DNA of 64,000 bases from Egicoccus halophilus (GCF_004300825.1 NZ_CP036250.1:2846001-2910000), one strand, 5' to 3'; counted from the stretch's first letter, positions 46,335 to 55,667 are shown. Notes: a model not told the origin generated them from the sequence alone. Numbers and translations are program-made.

Positions 46335-48485
46335 GTGCAGGTCCGCGCCCGCTACCGCCCCCACCCTCGAGGCTTCGGCTTCGCGACCCCCGTCGCCGCC
46401 GACGGCATCACCGCCGTCGAGCTCACCGGCACCGACGCCGACGGGGCCGCGCGCCCGTTCGACTCCGCCTTCGTCCCGCCCCCGGTCGCGTCCGGGTTCG
46501 TCGCCGACGATCTCGTCGAGGCCACGTTGGCGTTCGACGACAAGGGCGCGAGCGTCACGGAGATGTCCCTGGTCGCCAGGGCCCGTCGCATGCTCGTCGG
46601 ACGCGTCCAGCAGGGCCCCGGCCGGCTCGTCCTCGAACCCGACCCGTCGCTCGGTGGCGGCTGGATCCGCCTCGACCCGTCCCTGGCCCCCCGGCTGCAG
46701 ACCGCGCTCGGACGGCAGATCGTCGTGCTGCTCGTCGACGACGAGGACGGTGCACCCGTCGGCCGCGCCCTGGTCGCCGGCCCCCACGTCGTCGGCTCGC
46801 CGCAGGCGGTGCGGGCCGCCGCCGTGGTCGTCGCACTCGGACGCGCCGCTCCCGGACTCGTCCCCGGCGGCGCGTCCGCCGCCGGGCTCGACCCCGCCAC
46901 GACCGAGGCCACCCACACCCGCGTCGTCGGGTTGCTCGCCGGCGGCGGTCGTGGCGGCGCCGAAGGGCTCGCCGTCGACGGTCACGTGCCCGGCGCCGGT
47001 CTCGAGGTCGTCGACCGCACCGACGAGGTGTGCGTCACCATCGACGACGCCGGCGCCCGCGATCTCGACGACGCCGTCTCCGCCCGGTGGAACGGTGACG
47101 ACGCCCCCGTCGAGCTCGCGGTGCACATCGCCGACGCCGCCGGCACGGTCGCGATCGGCTCCCCGGCGGACCTCTACGCGCGCACGGTCGCGTCCAGCGC
47201 CTACCTCGCCTCCGGCGCGAACGCCCCGATGCTCGACCCGGCGCTGTCGGAGGACGCCCTCTCGCTGCTGCCCGGTGTCGAACGGCGCGTGCTCTCGGTG
47301 CGTTTCGACGTGTCGGCCGCGGGGGAACTCGGCGCACCACGGCTCGAACTGGCCACCATCCGCTCGGCCGCCAAGCTGACCTACGCCGCCGTGGAAGGCT
47401 GGCTCGACGGCGAGCGCGCCGGCGTCGACCGCCTCGCCGGTGACCGCACCGACGAGGTCGGCCCGGTCCTCGACGCCATCGTCGAGACCGCCCGACGGCT
47501 CGGCGTCGAACGCGACACCCGCACCACCTTCGAGGACCTGTTCGCCCCCGTCGAGGTCGGTCCCGCCGTCGTCGACGGCAAGCTCACCACCGTCGTCGCC
47601 GAACCCCACGCCGCCGCCTACCGGCTGATCGAGCGGCTGATGGTCGCCGCCAACGAACAGGTCGCCGGCTGGCTGGTCGCCAACGACGTCCCGGCGCTCT
47701 ATCGCGCCCACGTGGGCATCGACCCCGACCGGCGCGAGCGGTTGCGTGCCGCCGCACGACTGGCCGGCGCCGTCGTACCGTCACTCGGCGTGTCCGGTGC
47801 CGCGGACGACGCCGCCGAGGTCACCGCCGCCGAGGTCACCGCCGCCGACGAGAACGCCGTCGTCGCCGACGTGCTCGCCGAGGTCGACCGGCTCGCGGCC
47901 GAGGGCCGCACCGAGGACCGCGACCTGCTGGTCGCCGCCGCCACCTCCTCGACCGCCCGCGCCACCTACGAACCCGACCCCTCGGCCCACCAGGGCCTGG
48001 CCGCGGCCGCCTACTGCCACTTCACCTCACCGATCCGGCGGTACGCGGACCTGACCGTCCACCGGCAGATCCGGGCCGTGCTCGCGGGAGGACGGGCGCC
48101 GCTCACCGTCGACGACCTCCGCGGCCTGGCCGTCTGGATCGACCACCGTGCCGGGGCCATCAACTTCCTGCAGGCCCGCGAACGCGGTGACCTGTGGTCC
48201 CGCCTGCTCGACCGCGGCTTCCTCGACGGGCCCGAACCGGCCGTCGTCACGGGACTGACCACCAACGGCCTGCGTATCCGCCTGCCGCGGATCGGCGTGT
48301 CCGGCTTCGTCACCGCCGAGCGGGCGCTCGACCTCCCGCCACGCGAGCGCGGCCGCCTCGAGGTCGACGAACACGGACTGACCACCACCTCCGGGCCCTG
48401 GCGGCTCGGCACCGCCATCGAGGTCCGCTTCGTCGGCCTCGACGACACCGGACGCGCCAACTGGCGTCTCGGACACGCGAGATAG
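46335..48485 (+). CDS. RNase II/R family exoribonuclease
   Basis: 3'-5' exoribonuclease of 716 residues. An N-terminal OB-like region (1-75: RPHPRGFGFATPV) and a second about 80-160 precede the RNB domain. The catalytic Asp cluster is TIDDAGARDLDDAV near residue 236, and later RNB blocks are AHVGIDPDRRERL and YCHFTSPIRRYADLTVHRQI. A C-terminal S1-like segment ends the protein. There is an internal VTAAEVTAA duplication near residue 496. It has no basic C-terminal tail, unlike RNase R. Confidence 0.92.
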   Translation: MQVRARYRPHPRGFGFATPVAADGITAVELTGTDADGAARPFDSAFVPPPVASGFVADDLVEATLAFDDKGASVTEMSLVARARRMLVGRVQQGPGRLVLEPDPSLGGGWIRLDPSLAPRLQTALGRQIVVLLVDDEDGAPVGRALVAGPHVVGSPQAVRAAAVVVALGRAAPGLVPGGASAAGLDPATTEATHTRVVGLLAGGGRGGAEGLAVDGHVPGAGLEVVDRTDEVCVTIDDAGARDLDDAVSARWNGDDAPVELAVHIADAAGTVAIGSPADLYARTVASSAYLASGANAPMLDPALSEDALSLLPGVERRVLSVRFDVSAAGELGAPRLELATIRSAAKLTYAAVEGWLDGERAGVDRLAGDRTDEVGPVLDAIVETARRLGVERDTRTTFEDLFAPVEVGPAVVDGKLTTVVAEPHAAAYRLIERLMVAANEQVAGWLVANDVPALYRAHVGIDPDRRERLRAAARLAGAVVPSLGVSGAADDAAEVTAAEVTAADENAVVADVLAEVDRLAAEGRTEDRDLLVAAATSSTARATYEPDPSAHQGLAAAAYCHFTSPIRRYADLTVHRQIRAVLAGGRAPLTVDDLRGLAVWIDHRAGAINFLQARERGDLWSRLLDRGFLDGPEPAVVTGLTTNGLRIRLPRIGVSGFVTAERALDLPPRERGRLEVDEHGLTTTSGPWRLGTAIEVRFVGLDDTGRANWRLGHAR

Positions 48486-48493
48486 GGAGAGCC

Positions 48494-49021
48494 ATGGCAG
48501 CGCTCGTACTCGAGGTCAACGGCCACACCCCCCGCATCGACACCACGGCGTACGTGGCCGACACCGCCACCGTCGCCGGGGACGTCCGGGTCGGCGCGCG
48601 GTCGTCGATCTGGTTCGGCACGGTGGTCCGCTCGGAACTGGCGCCCATCACCATCGGCGAGGAGACCAACCTGCAGGATCTCACGGTGGTCCACGCCGAC
48701 CCGGCCTATCCCGTCACCCTCGGCGACCGCGTCACCGTCGGCCACCGCGTCGTCCTGCACGGCTGCACCGTCGAGGACGACGCCCTGATCGGCATGGGCG
48801 CCGTCGTGATGAACGGTGCGGTCATCGGCGAGGGTGCCGTCGTCGCCGCCGGTGCCGTCGTCACCGAGGGCACCTCGGTGCCGCCGCGCACGATCGCCAT
48901 GGGCATACCCGCCAAGGTCGTCGAACGCCCCGTCCCCGAGATCCCCCGACCGAACGTCGCCGGCTACGTCGCGCTCGCCGACGCCTACCGGGACGCGGTC
49001 CCCCCCACCGGCCGGGCCTGA
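48494..49021 (+). CDS. Gamma-carbonic anhydrase family protein
   Basis: Left-handed beta-helix hexapeptide-repeat protein of 175 residues. Zinc ligands are the His in LTVVHAD and two His in VTVGHRVVLHGC. GARSSIWFGTVVRSE and GMGAVVMNGAVIGEGAVVAAGAVV are typical of CaiE/YrdA-like members. Some are true carbonic anhydrases, others acyl- or cofactor-binding. AGGGAG precedes ATG 48494. Confidence 0.9.
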   Translation: MAALVLEVNGHTPRIDTTAYVADTATVAGDVRVGARSSIWFGTVVRSELAPITIGEETNLQDLTVVHADPAYPVTLGDRVTVGHRVVLHGCTVEDDALIGMGAVVMNGAVIGEGAVVAAGAVVTEGTSVPPRTIAMGIPAKVVERPVPEIPRPNVAGYVALADAYRDAVPPTGRA

Positions 49022-49049
49022 GCGCCACACGCGTCGAGGAGGTCTGCCC

Positions 49050-50186
49050 GTGCGGATCGGCATCCTGACCGGCGGGGGCGACGTCCCCGGCACCAACCGC
49101 TGCCTGAAGGCCTTCGTCGAACGGGTCGCGCACGACGGACACGAGGTCGTCGGCATCCGACGCGGCTGGGCCGGCCTGCTCGACTACGACCCCGACGAGC
49201 CCGACGCATCGGCCGAGCGCACCCTGGTGACGCTCGACCGCGAACGCGTCCGCACCATCGACCGCAGCGGCGGCACCGTCCTGCACACCTCGCGGGTCGA
49301 CCCTTCACGCGTCCAGGGCTTCGAGGTGCCGTGGTTCCTCGCCGGACGCCAGCTCGGCGACGGGCCCTACGACCTCACCCCCCACGTGCTGCGGGTCGTC
49401 GACGCGCTCCGGCTCGACGCGCTCGTCGCGATCGGCGGTCACGACACCCTCTCCTACGCGCTGCGCCTGCACCACGAAGGCGTCCCGATCGTCGGGGTGC
49501 CCAAGACCATGGACAACGACGTCCACGGCACCGACTACTGCCTCGGCTTCTCCACCGCCGTGACCCGGAGCGTCGAGTTCATCCACCAGCTGCGCACCTC
49601 GACCGGCTCCCACGAACACATCGCCGTGGTCGAACTGTTCGGCCGCCACTCCGGCGAGACCTCGCTGGTGTCCGCCTACCTCGCCAGCGTCGACCGCGCC
49701 CTGATCTGCGAGGTCCCCTTCGACCCCGAACGGCTCGCCGCACTGCTCGTCGAGGACCGACGACGCAACCCCAGCCGTTACGCGATGGTGACCGTCTCGG
49801 AAGGGGCCTACATGACCGGTGAGATCCCCGACGTCGCGGACCCGCTCGGCCCCCGCGAGACCATCGGCGCCGCCACCGGCGCGTTCATCACCCACCTCAC
49901 GGGCCAGGACGTCATCGTCCAGAGCCTCGGCTACCTCATGCGATCCGGCGGCCCCGACTCCCTCGACCTCATGGTCGCCACCAACTTCGCCGTCATGGCC
50001 GGCGACCTCACCCTCGACGAGGAACGCGGTCGCCTCGTCGGCCTGCAGTCGGGCACCTACGGTGACGTCCCCCTCGACGTCATCGACCGCGGTGTCAAAC
50101 GTGTCGACGTCGCCTCGCTCTACGACGCCGAGGCCTACCGCCCCACCGTCCGCACCGTCGTCGACAAGCCCATGTTCCTCTACTAG
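49050..50186 (+). CDS. 6-phosphofructokinase, atypical phosphate-donor site
   Basis: Protein of 378 residues phosphorylating fructose 6-phosphate. The N-terminal TGGGDVPGTN, VPKTMDND, and GRHSGETS blocks identify the PfkA/Pfp family. The donor site reads IGG-His131-Asp132-T: ATP enzymes have GGDGT. The residue after the second block Pro is Lys152, as in pyrophosphate-dependent enzymes, where ATP enzymes have Gly. PPi or an unusual donor is therefore plausible. GTG 49050 has GAGGAGG five bases upstream. A strong hairpin follows the stop. Confidence 0.88.
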   Translation: MRIGILTGGGDVPGTNRCLKAFVERVAHDGHEVVGIRRGWAGLLDYDPDEPDASAERTLVTLDRERVRTIDRSGGTVLHTSRVDPSRVQGFEVPWFLAGRQLGDGPYDLTPHVLRVVDALRLDALVAIGGHDTLSYALRLHHEGVPIVGVPKTMDNDVHGTDYCLGFSTAVTRSVEFIHQLRTSTGSHEHIAVVELFGRHSGETSLVSAYLASVDRALICEVPFDPERLAALLVEDRRRNPSRYAMVTVSEGAYMTGEIPDVADPLGPRETIGAATGAFITHLTGQDVIVQSLGYLMRSGGPDSLDLMVATNFAVMAGDLTLDEERGRLVGLQSGTYGDVPLDVIDRGVKRVDVASLYDAEAYRPTVRTVVDKPMFLY

Positions 50187-50220
50187 GGCTGCCGCCGGGT
50201 TCCTACGCTGACGAGCGATC

Positions 50221-50259
50221 CCGCCGGCAGGCCCCGGTCGAGGGCCGGCATCCCGGCGG
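50221..50259. terminator. Two-tier hairpin between convergent genes
   Basis: CCGCCGG (50221-50227) pairs with CCGGCGG (50253-50259), and inside it GGCCC pairs with GGGCC around a 7-base loop. It sits between the phosphofructokinase stop and the opposing gene's stop, so it could end transcription from both sides. Confidence 0.6.
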
Positions 50260-50262
50260 AGG

Positions 50263-50757
50263 TCAGCGAAGGAGGTCCGCCTGCTCGAGGTAGGCGAGCT
50301 CGGCCTCCAGCACCGTGGCGGCGTCACGTTCCAGGATGGTCGTGCGCATCCCGACGTCGCGGGCGACCCGCTCGGGATCCGCGACCGGCTCGCCGTCGGG
50401 CCCACGGCGGGCGACCGGCGGGTTGTACGGGTCGTAGATCCGGTAGTCGTGGGTGGCGGGCAGCTGCGCCAGACCGATCACGGACAGGTACTCGTTCCAG
50501 GCGTTGACGACCTCGTCGATGACCGGTCGCGGCGCATCGGTGCGCTCGGCGATGAACGCCGCCTGCTCCTCGACGTCGACCTCCGGATAGGCGGTGTCGG
50601 GCCGCTCCCCCTCCCGTTCGTGCTCGGGGGGACGCCAACTCGGGCCGAGTGCGACCGGTTCCAGCGACGCGTCGCGTCGACGGCGACCGCTGACGAGCGC
50701 CGCGATCGCGACGACCACGACGACCACGACGGCGACCAGCAGCAGCATCGGATCCAC
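50263..50757 (-). CDS. Single-pass membrane protein, unknown
   Basis: Protein of 164 residues with an N-terminal membrane segment (LLLVAVVVVVVVAIAALV), a basic stop-transfer (RRRR), then an acidic cytosolic or periplasmic domain containing VIDEVVNAWNEYLSVIGL and YDPYNPP. GTG 50757 is chosen (GAGGA five bases upstream); ATG 50748 is possible. No family recognised. Its 5' end lies 169 bp after the CPBP protease gene. Confidence 0.7.
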   Translation of the reverse strand: MDPMLLLVAVVVVVVVAIAALVSGRRRRDASLEPVALGPSWRPPEHEREGERPDTAYPEVDVEEQAAFIAERTDAPRPVIDEVVNAWNEYLSVIGLAQLPATHDYRIYDPYNPPVARRGPDGEPVADPERVARDVGMRTTILERDAATVLEAELAYLEQADLLR

Positions 50758-50926
50758 GACAGTCCTCGGGCAGGGGGCAGGTGCCGGGCAGGGGCAGGTG
50801 CCGGAGCGGGGCTCCGTTCGGTCCGGAGGGTTGCCGACCCGGCCGTCCCGCCGCCACGACACGTTGCCCGATGGACGGTGGCCGTTGCGGGAACCGGCGA
50901 GCCGCTCCACGTACGCCCGCGAACTC

Positions 50927-51712
50927 TCAGCCACCGCGGGACGCGGCGGCCGCCAACAGTCCCGCCCCGTTGGTGGCGCAATGGGCCAGGATCGGGGCCA
51001 GCAGCGAGTCGCCACCACGGCGGCGCAGCTCCGTGAACCCGAGTCCGGCCACCGTCGTGACCACCACCGCGCCGACCATGGCCGCCAGCCCGTCACCACC
51101 GAGCGGAGCGACGCCGTTGAGGCGCAACGTCGCCAGCGTCGGGGGCACGTGCCACAGCCCGAACACCACCGCGGCCCAGATCCAGGCGGCGCGTGCCGAC
51201 ATCGTGCGCAGCAGCAGGGCCAGCAGCAGTCCGCGGAAGAGGAACTCCTCGAACAGAGCCGTGCCGAACGGGATCCGCACCAGCACCGCGTACGCCAGGC
51301 GGCCGCCGTCGAGGTCGGCCCGGACGTCACCGAGCAGCATCGAGATCAGTGGCACCTGCTCGCGCACCGACACCCCCAGCGCCACGACCGCGGCGATCAC
51401 CGCCAGCGACACCAGCCCGACGCGCAGTCCGCGCACCGCTGCCGGCCCCGTGTGCACGCCCAACTCCGCGGCCCCGAACCCGCTCCGCCGGGCCACGAAC
51501 CACAGACCGAGCGTCAACACCAGGTTCCGCGACACGTACGCCCGGTCCCCGAGGACGAGGTTGGCGAACGCCGACCAGGCGAGGATCCCGCTCGACACCG
51601 CGATCGGGAGCCGAAGTGACGACGCCCCGCCACGCACACCGCCCAGCGGCCGGCGAGGCGCACGGCGCAGCGGCCGGCCGGGACGGCCGGCCGCTGCGCG
51701 TCGGCGAGACAT
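50927..51712 (-). CDS. CPBP family intramembrane metalloprotease
   Basis: Membrane protein of 261 residues with an Arg-rich N-terminus and about seven membrane segments. The Abi/CPBP motifs are present: FEEFLFRGLLLAL (EExxxR), VFGLWHVPPT (FxxxH) and LAHCATNGAG (HxxxN-like). Bacterial members process prenylated or secreted peptides or protect from bacteriocins; the substrate here is unknown. It lies 7 bp after the FAS1 lipoprotein, which reads in the same direction. Confidence 0.87.
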   Translation of the reverse strand: MSRRRAAAGRPGRPLRRAPRRPLGGVRGGASSLRLPIAVSSGILAWSAFANLVLGDRAYVSRNLVLTLGLWFVARRSGFGAAELGVHTGPAAVRGLRVGLVSLAVIAAVVALGVSVREQVPLISMLLGDVRADLDGGRLAYAVLVRIPFGTALFEEFLFRGLLLALLLRTMSARAAWIWAAVVFGLWHVPPTLATLRLNGVAPLGGDGLAAMVGAVVVTTVAGLGFTELRRRGGDSLLAPILAHCATNGAGLLAAAASRGG

Positions 51713-51719
51713 CGGTGGG

Positions 51720-53051
51720 TCAGCCCGTGACGCCGCTGTCGGTGTCGCCCTCGGTCACCCCGTCGACGCCGCTCTCGGTGCCGGGGTCGGAGGTGGTGCC
51801 GGTCTCGGCCTCGTCCTCGAGGTCGAGCCCGGTGTCGGCACCGGCGTCCGGCTCCGAGCCGAGTTCGGCCGCGTCCTGTCCCTCCGTGGCGTCGCCCTCG
51901 TCGTCGGCGCCGTCGGCGCCGTCGGCGGTGTCGGGCAGCAGGACCTCGTCGACCACGTGGATGATGCCGTCGGCGGTCTGGATGTTGGCGCACACGACCG
52001 TCGCACCGTTCTGGGCGGCTTCCACCGAGACGGTGTCGTCGACGGCCGTGACGGTCAACTCGTCGCCGGCTGCGGTCGTGTCGTCGTCGCCCGCGTCGTC
52101 GTCGCCGGCCTGGGCGTCGGCCTGGGTGCCCAGGACGGTGGAGACCGTCTCCTGCTCGACGAGGTCCTGGGCGCTCAGGGCACCCTCGTCGTGGACGTGG
52201 TAGCGCAGGATGTTCACGGTGTTGCCCGTCGTGGCCGCGTCGGGGTCCGTGCCGACCCCGGTGTCGTCGGTCACGCCGGTCTCCCCGGTGTCCGCGTCGT
52301 CCGGGTCGGTGCCGTCGTCGGCCGCGTCCGTCCCCGGATCCTCGGTGGCGACACCTGGCGAGTCGAAGCCGGTGAAGGCCTGGTCGTTGGGGGCGAACAG
52401 GGTGGCCTGAGCACCCTCGAGGTCGATGCCGAGATCCTGCGTGGTCAGCATGCCGGCCAGCTGCGACAGCGCCGGCAATGCCTGCACGACCTCGAGCAGG
52501 GTCATCTCGGCGAGCTGCTCCTCGCCGAACCCACCCGTCGCGCCGGGGTCGGGGTCCGCGCCCGTGCCGTCGTCGGTGTCGGCGGTCGCGTCCTCGTCCC
52601 CGGCGGTGCCACCCGGGTCGTCGGACTCGGTGTCCGCCTCGACCTCGAGGTCGTCGTCGGGGCCGGCCTCGTCGGTGCCGACGATGTCGTCACTGTCGGG
52701 ATCGGTGGCGTCGTCCGCTCCGGGCGCGTCGTCGGTGGTGTCGGCGTCGGCGTCCGTGCCGGCCTCGTCACCGGTCGCGTCGTCGGCCGCACCGTCCGGG
52801 TCGCCCTCGGTCGCGGCCCCGACGCCGCTCTCGGTGTCGGCCGCAGCCAGGATCTCCTGGCACTGGTCGCCGAACACGCCGTCGGGGAGCGCGACCTGCT
52901 CGCTGTCCTCGGGTTCGGTGGTGTCGTCCTGCTCGGTCGGCGTCGTGGTGGTGTCCTGCTCGGCGTCGTCCTGCCCACAGGCAGCCAGCACCAGCGCCGC
53001 GGCGGCACCCGCGGCCAGAGCACGGTGGCCGGATCGGTGGAACGGTCTCAC
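51720..53051 (-). CDS. FAS1 (fasciclin) domain lipoprotein with acidic insertions
   Basis: Lipoprotein of 443 residues: lipobox LVLAAC, then a long Asp/Thr/Gly low-complexity region (to about 165). A fasciclin domain follows: EMTLLEVVQALPALSQLAGML, ATLFAPNDQAFTGF, NILRYHVHDEGALSAQDL, VVCANIQTADGIIHVVDEVLLP. Two Asp-rich stretches interrupt it (after AFTGF and between TQADAQ and ELTVTA), and an acidic tail ends the protein. FAS1 domains mediate adhesion. The insertions look like salt adaptation or calcium-binding loops. Confidence 0.87.
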   Translation of the reverse strand: MRPFHRSGHRALAAGAAAALVLAACGQDDAEQDTTTTPTEQDDTTEPEDSEQVALPDGVFGDQCQEILAAADTESGVGAATEGDPDGAADDATGDEAGTDADADTTDDAPGADDATDPDSDDIVGTDEAGPDDDLEVEADTESDDPGGTAGDEDATADTDDGTGADPDPGATGGFGEEQLAEMTLLEVVQALPALSQLAGMLTTQDLGIDLEGAQATLFAPNDQAFTGFDSPGVATEDPGTDAADDGTDPDDADTGETGVTDDTGVGTDPDAATTGNTVNILRYHVHDEGALSAQDLVEQETVSTVLGTQADAQAGDDDAGDDDTTAAGDELTVTAVDDTVSVEAAQNGATVVCANIQTADGIIHVVDEVLLPDTADGADGADDEGDATEGQDAAELGSEPDAGADTGLDLEDEAETGTTSDPGTESGVDGVTEGDTDSGVTG

Positions 53052-53370
53052 GTGCGGGTCCTCCCGTAGGGTTCGCGCGCCCTGCCGTCTGCAGCGGGAC
53101 GTCGCAGGGGCACCGTTGGCGGCGTCGCTCCAGCGTGGAAGCCCGGCGGTCCCGGCGCCACGCGCCGGACCGACCGGCCGGACGCCGGTCGGCGAGCCGC
53201 CCCGTCCCGGCTACCGTGCCCATGCCGCCGGGCGGGCGCTGTCCCAAGGGTCCGCTTCGCCCGGTTGGACCGGACACCGTCGCCATCGCCCGTCGCCCGT
53301 CGTCACGGTCGACGCCCCGGCGCCGACGTCCGGCATCTCGACCGACACCCGAGCGAACGGGGAGCTGCCC
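53052..53370. other. Divergent intergenic region, no gene seen
   Basis: This stretch separates the FAS1 gene (minus) and the NUDIX-like gene (plus). TACCGT at 53212-53217 is a possible -10 for the plus gene. No reading frame with protein-like character is seen apart from shadow frames. Confidence 0.5.
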
Positions 53371-53910
53371 ATGTCGACGTCGGATCTCACCGAGACCGAT
53401 CCCGCCTGGCTCGACGAGGACACCCTGCAGGACGTGCGCCGCCAGGTCCCGATGGTCTACGTCGAAGCCGTACCGGTGCGCGTCGATCACCTCGGGCGGG
53501 TGCTCAAGGTCGGGCTGCTGCTGCGCGCCCAGCCCGACGGTCAGGTCTCGCGCGCCGTGGTCTCCGGCCGGGTGATGTACGGCGAGACCCTGCGCGACGC
53601 GCTGTGGCGGCACCTCACCAAGGACCTCGGCGCGGAGTCGGCACCGCAACTGCCGCCCGGGATCGCGCCGTTCACGGTCGCCGAGTACTTCCCCGAGGAG
53701 GGCCGGGGGTTCCACGACCCACGCCAGCACGCGGTCGCGCTCGGCTACGTGGTGCCGTGCGACGGCGAGTGCGCACCCGCCCAGGACGCGCTCGACCTCG
53801 CGTGGCTCTCGCCGGCGGAGGCGGCCAGTCCGCACATCGCCGACGAGATGTCCGAGGGCCACGGCCGGCTCGTCCGCCGCGCCCTCGCCTGGTGCGGCCA
53901 GCTTCCCTGA
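53371..53910 (+). CDS. DUF4916-type NUDIX-like protein
   Basis: Protein of 179 residues with the NUDIX fold order: VYVEAVPVRVDHLGRVLKVGLLLRAQ, GRVMYGETLRDALWRHLTKDLG at the NUDIX-box position, FTVAEYFPEEGRGFHDPRQHAVALGYVVP and ALDLAWLSPAEA. The box lacks the REUxEE acids (it reads RHLTKD), so NUDIX-type metal catalysis is doubtful; this matches the DUF4916 group. ATG 53371 has GGGGAG seven bases upstream. Confidence 0.83.
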   Translation: MSTSDLTETDPAWLDEDTLQDVRRQVPMVYVEAVPVRVDHLGRVLKVGLLLRAQPDGQVSRAVVSGRVMYGETLRDALWRHLTKDLGAESAPQLPPGIAPFTVAEYFPEEGRGFHDPRQHAVALGYVVPCDGECAPAQDALDLAWLSPAEAASPHIADEMSEGHGRLVRRALAWCGQLP

Positions 53911-53961
53911 ACCGGGGGTTCGGCGGCGGACCCGCGCGCGGGCGCCCCGGCCGGCCGTGGC

Positions 53962-54240
53962 TCAGCGACGGACGACGAAACCGTCGAGACCGGCCGGGTC
54001 GACCGGCTCGACCTCGACCTCGGTGACCTCGGCCGCCGGCGGCCCCCCGGTACGGACCCAGGCCTCGATGGCGTCGACCGCGTCGGGCGGACCCTCGAGC
54101 CAGGCCTCGACCGCGCCGTCGGGCCGGTTGGCGACCCAGCCCCGCACGCCCGCGCCGCGGGCTCGACGCTGCGTGCTGACCCGGAAGAACACCCCCTGTA
54201 CCCGGCCGTGGACGGTGAGCCGTCGGGCGACGTCCGCCAT
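53962..54240 (-). CDS. acyP: Acylphosphatase
   Basis: Enzyme of 92 residues hydrolysing carboxyl-phosphate bonds. The phosphate loop and catalytic Arg are in HGRVQGVFFRVSTQ and the catalytic Asn in GWVANRPDGAVEAWLEG. ATG 54240 shares one base with the aldehyde dehydrogenase stop (TGATG), so it is the last gene of the catabolic operon reading leftward. Confidence 0.92.
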   Translation of the reverse strand: MADVARRLTVHGRVQGVFFRVSTQRRARGAGVRGWVANRPDGAVEAWLEGPPDAVDAIEAWVRTGGPPAAEVTEVEVEPVDPAGLDGFVVRR

Positions 54241-55667
54241 CAGCTCAGGATGGCGGAGCGGATCTCGGTCATCTCCAGCACGCTGTAGAGCGGCCCCTCG
54301 CGCGTGTTGCCCGAGTCGCGCGAGCCGCCGTAGGGCATCTGGTCGGCGCGCCAGGTCGGCACGTCGTTGACCACCACCCCGCCGAAGTCGAGCTCCTCGA
54401 TCGCCCGTCGCGCGAGCGCGAGGTCGGTGGTGAAGATGCCGGCGTGCAGGCCGTACCTGGTGTCGTTGGCCGCCTGCAGCGCGTCGTCGACGTCGGCGTA
54501 GGTGGCGACGGCGAGGACCGGGCCGAACACCTCTTCGGCGCAGACCTTCATGTCGCCGGTGACGTCGGTGAGCACGGTGGGGCGCAGCACCCCGGCGTCG
54601 TCGACCTTGCCGCCGGTGACGACCGTGGCACCGGCCTCGACGGCCTCGTCGACCCAGCCCGTCACCCGGTCGCGGGCGTCCTGGTCGATCAGCGCCGACA
54701 CCTGCGTGGTGTCGTCGAGCGGGTCGCCGACCACCAGCGCCTCGACCGCCTCGACCAGCGTGCGCACGAAGTCCGCGGCGACGTCGGCATGCACGAACAC
54801 CCGCTGGGCCGAGATGCACGACTGGCCCGCGTGGGTGTTGCCCGCGGCCGCGATCTTCTTCGCCGCCGCCGCCCAGTCCGCGTCGGGCTGGACGATGACC
54901 GGCGAGTTGTTGCCGAGCTCGAGCGAGACCTTCTTGCGCGGGGCGGCCTGCCGGATGCCCCAGCCCACCCCGGGCGAGCCGGTGAAGGTGATCATCGCGA
55001 CGTCGGGATGCTCGACGAGCTCCGCGCCGACCTCCGAGCCCGAGCCGGTCACCACGTGCAGCCACGAGGCCGGCAGACCGCAACGGGCGAGCAGCAGCTC
55101 GGCGAGCTTGATCCCGGTCAGCGGGGTCTGGTGGGCCGGCTTGAGCACCACCGGGCAACCGGCGGCGATGGCCGGGGCGAGCTTGTGGGCGACGAGGTTG
55201 AGCGGGAAGTTGAACGGCGTGATGGCACCCACGACCCCGATCGGGACCCGCAGACCGAACCCGAGCCGTCCCTCGCCGGCCTCCGAGGCGTCGAGCGGCA
55301 GCACCTCGCCCGAGACGGTGCGACAGGTGGCGGCGGCGAACCGGAACGTCGACACCGCACGGGTCACCTCGACGCGGGCCGTGGTGATCGGCTTGGCCGC
55401 CTCGAGCGCGATGGTGCGGGCGAGGTCGTCGGCGACCTCGTCGTCGGCGAGCAGCTCCGCGGCACGGTCGAGGATCTCCGCACGCCGCCAGGCCGGCAGC
55501 CGGTCCTCCCGTAGCGCCCGCCTGGCCGCCGCCACGGCGCGGTCGACGTGCTCGGCCGTGCAGGCGGGGACCTCGCCGAGCAGTTGCCCGTCGTAGGGCG
55601 CACGGATCTGCATGCCCTGCTCGGCGGTGACGGCCTCGCCGTCGATGCGGACGGGGGTCTGGCTCAT
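54240..55667 (-). CDS. Aldehyde dehydrogenase
   Basis: NAD(P)+-dependent aldehyde dehydrogenase of 475 residues: FNFPLNLVAHK, GSPGVGWGI (coenzyme loop), LELGNNSPVIV with the general base Glu, and catalytic Cys in AGQSCISAQR. It is overlapped by the aminotransferase stop (ATGA) and is probably the partner that oxidises the aldehyde formed by the aminotransferase. Because the operon starts with ring-cleavage genes, an arylacetaldehyde or semialdehyde substrate is inferred. Confidence 0.9.
   Translation of the reverse strand: MSQTPVRIDGEAVTAEQGMQIRAPYDGQLLGEVPACTAEHVDRAVAAARRALREDRLPAWRRAEILDRAAELLADDEVADDLARTIALEAAKPITTARVEVTRAVSTFRFAAATCRTVSGEVLPLDASEAGEGRLGFGLRVPIGVVGAITPFNFPLNLVAHKLAPAIAAGCPVVLKPAHQTPLTGIKLAELLLARCGLPASWLHVVTGSGSEVGAELVEHPDVAMITFTGSPGVGWGIRQAAPRKKVSLELGNNSPVIVQPDADWAAAAKKIAAAGNTHAGQSCISAQRVFVHADVAADFVRTLVEAVEALVVGDPLDDTTQVSALIDQDARDRVTGWVDEAVEAGATVVTGGKVDDAGVLRPTVLTDVTGDMKVCAEEVFGPVLAVATYADVDDALQAANDTRYGLHAGIFTTDLALARRAIEELDFGGVVVNDVPTWRADQMPYGGSRDSGNTREGPLYSVLEMTEIRSAILS

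Noticed and set aside
53222-53575. Reading frame starting MPPGGRCP upstream of the NUDIX-like gene
   Set aside because: It has no ribosome-binding site, is Arg/Pro-rich shadow sequence and overlaps the convincing frame starting at 53371.
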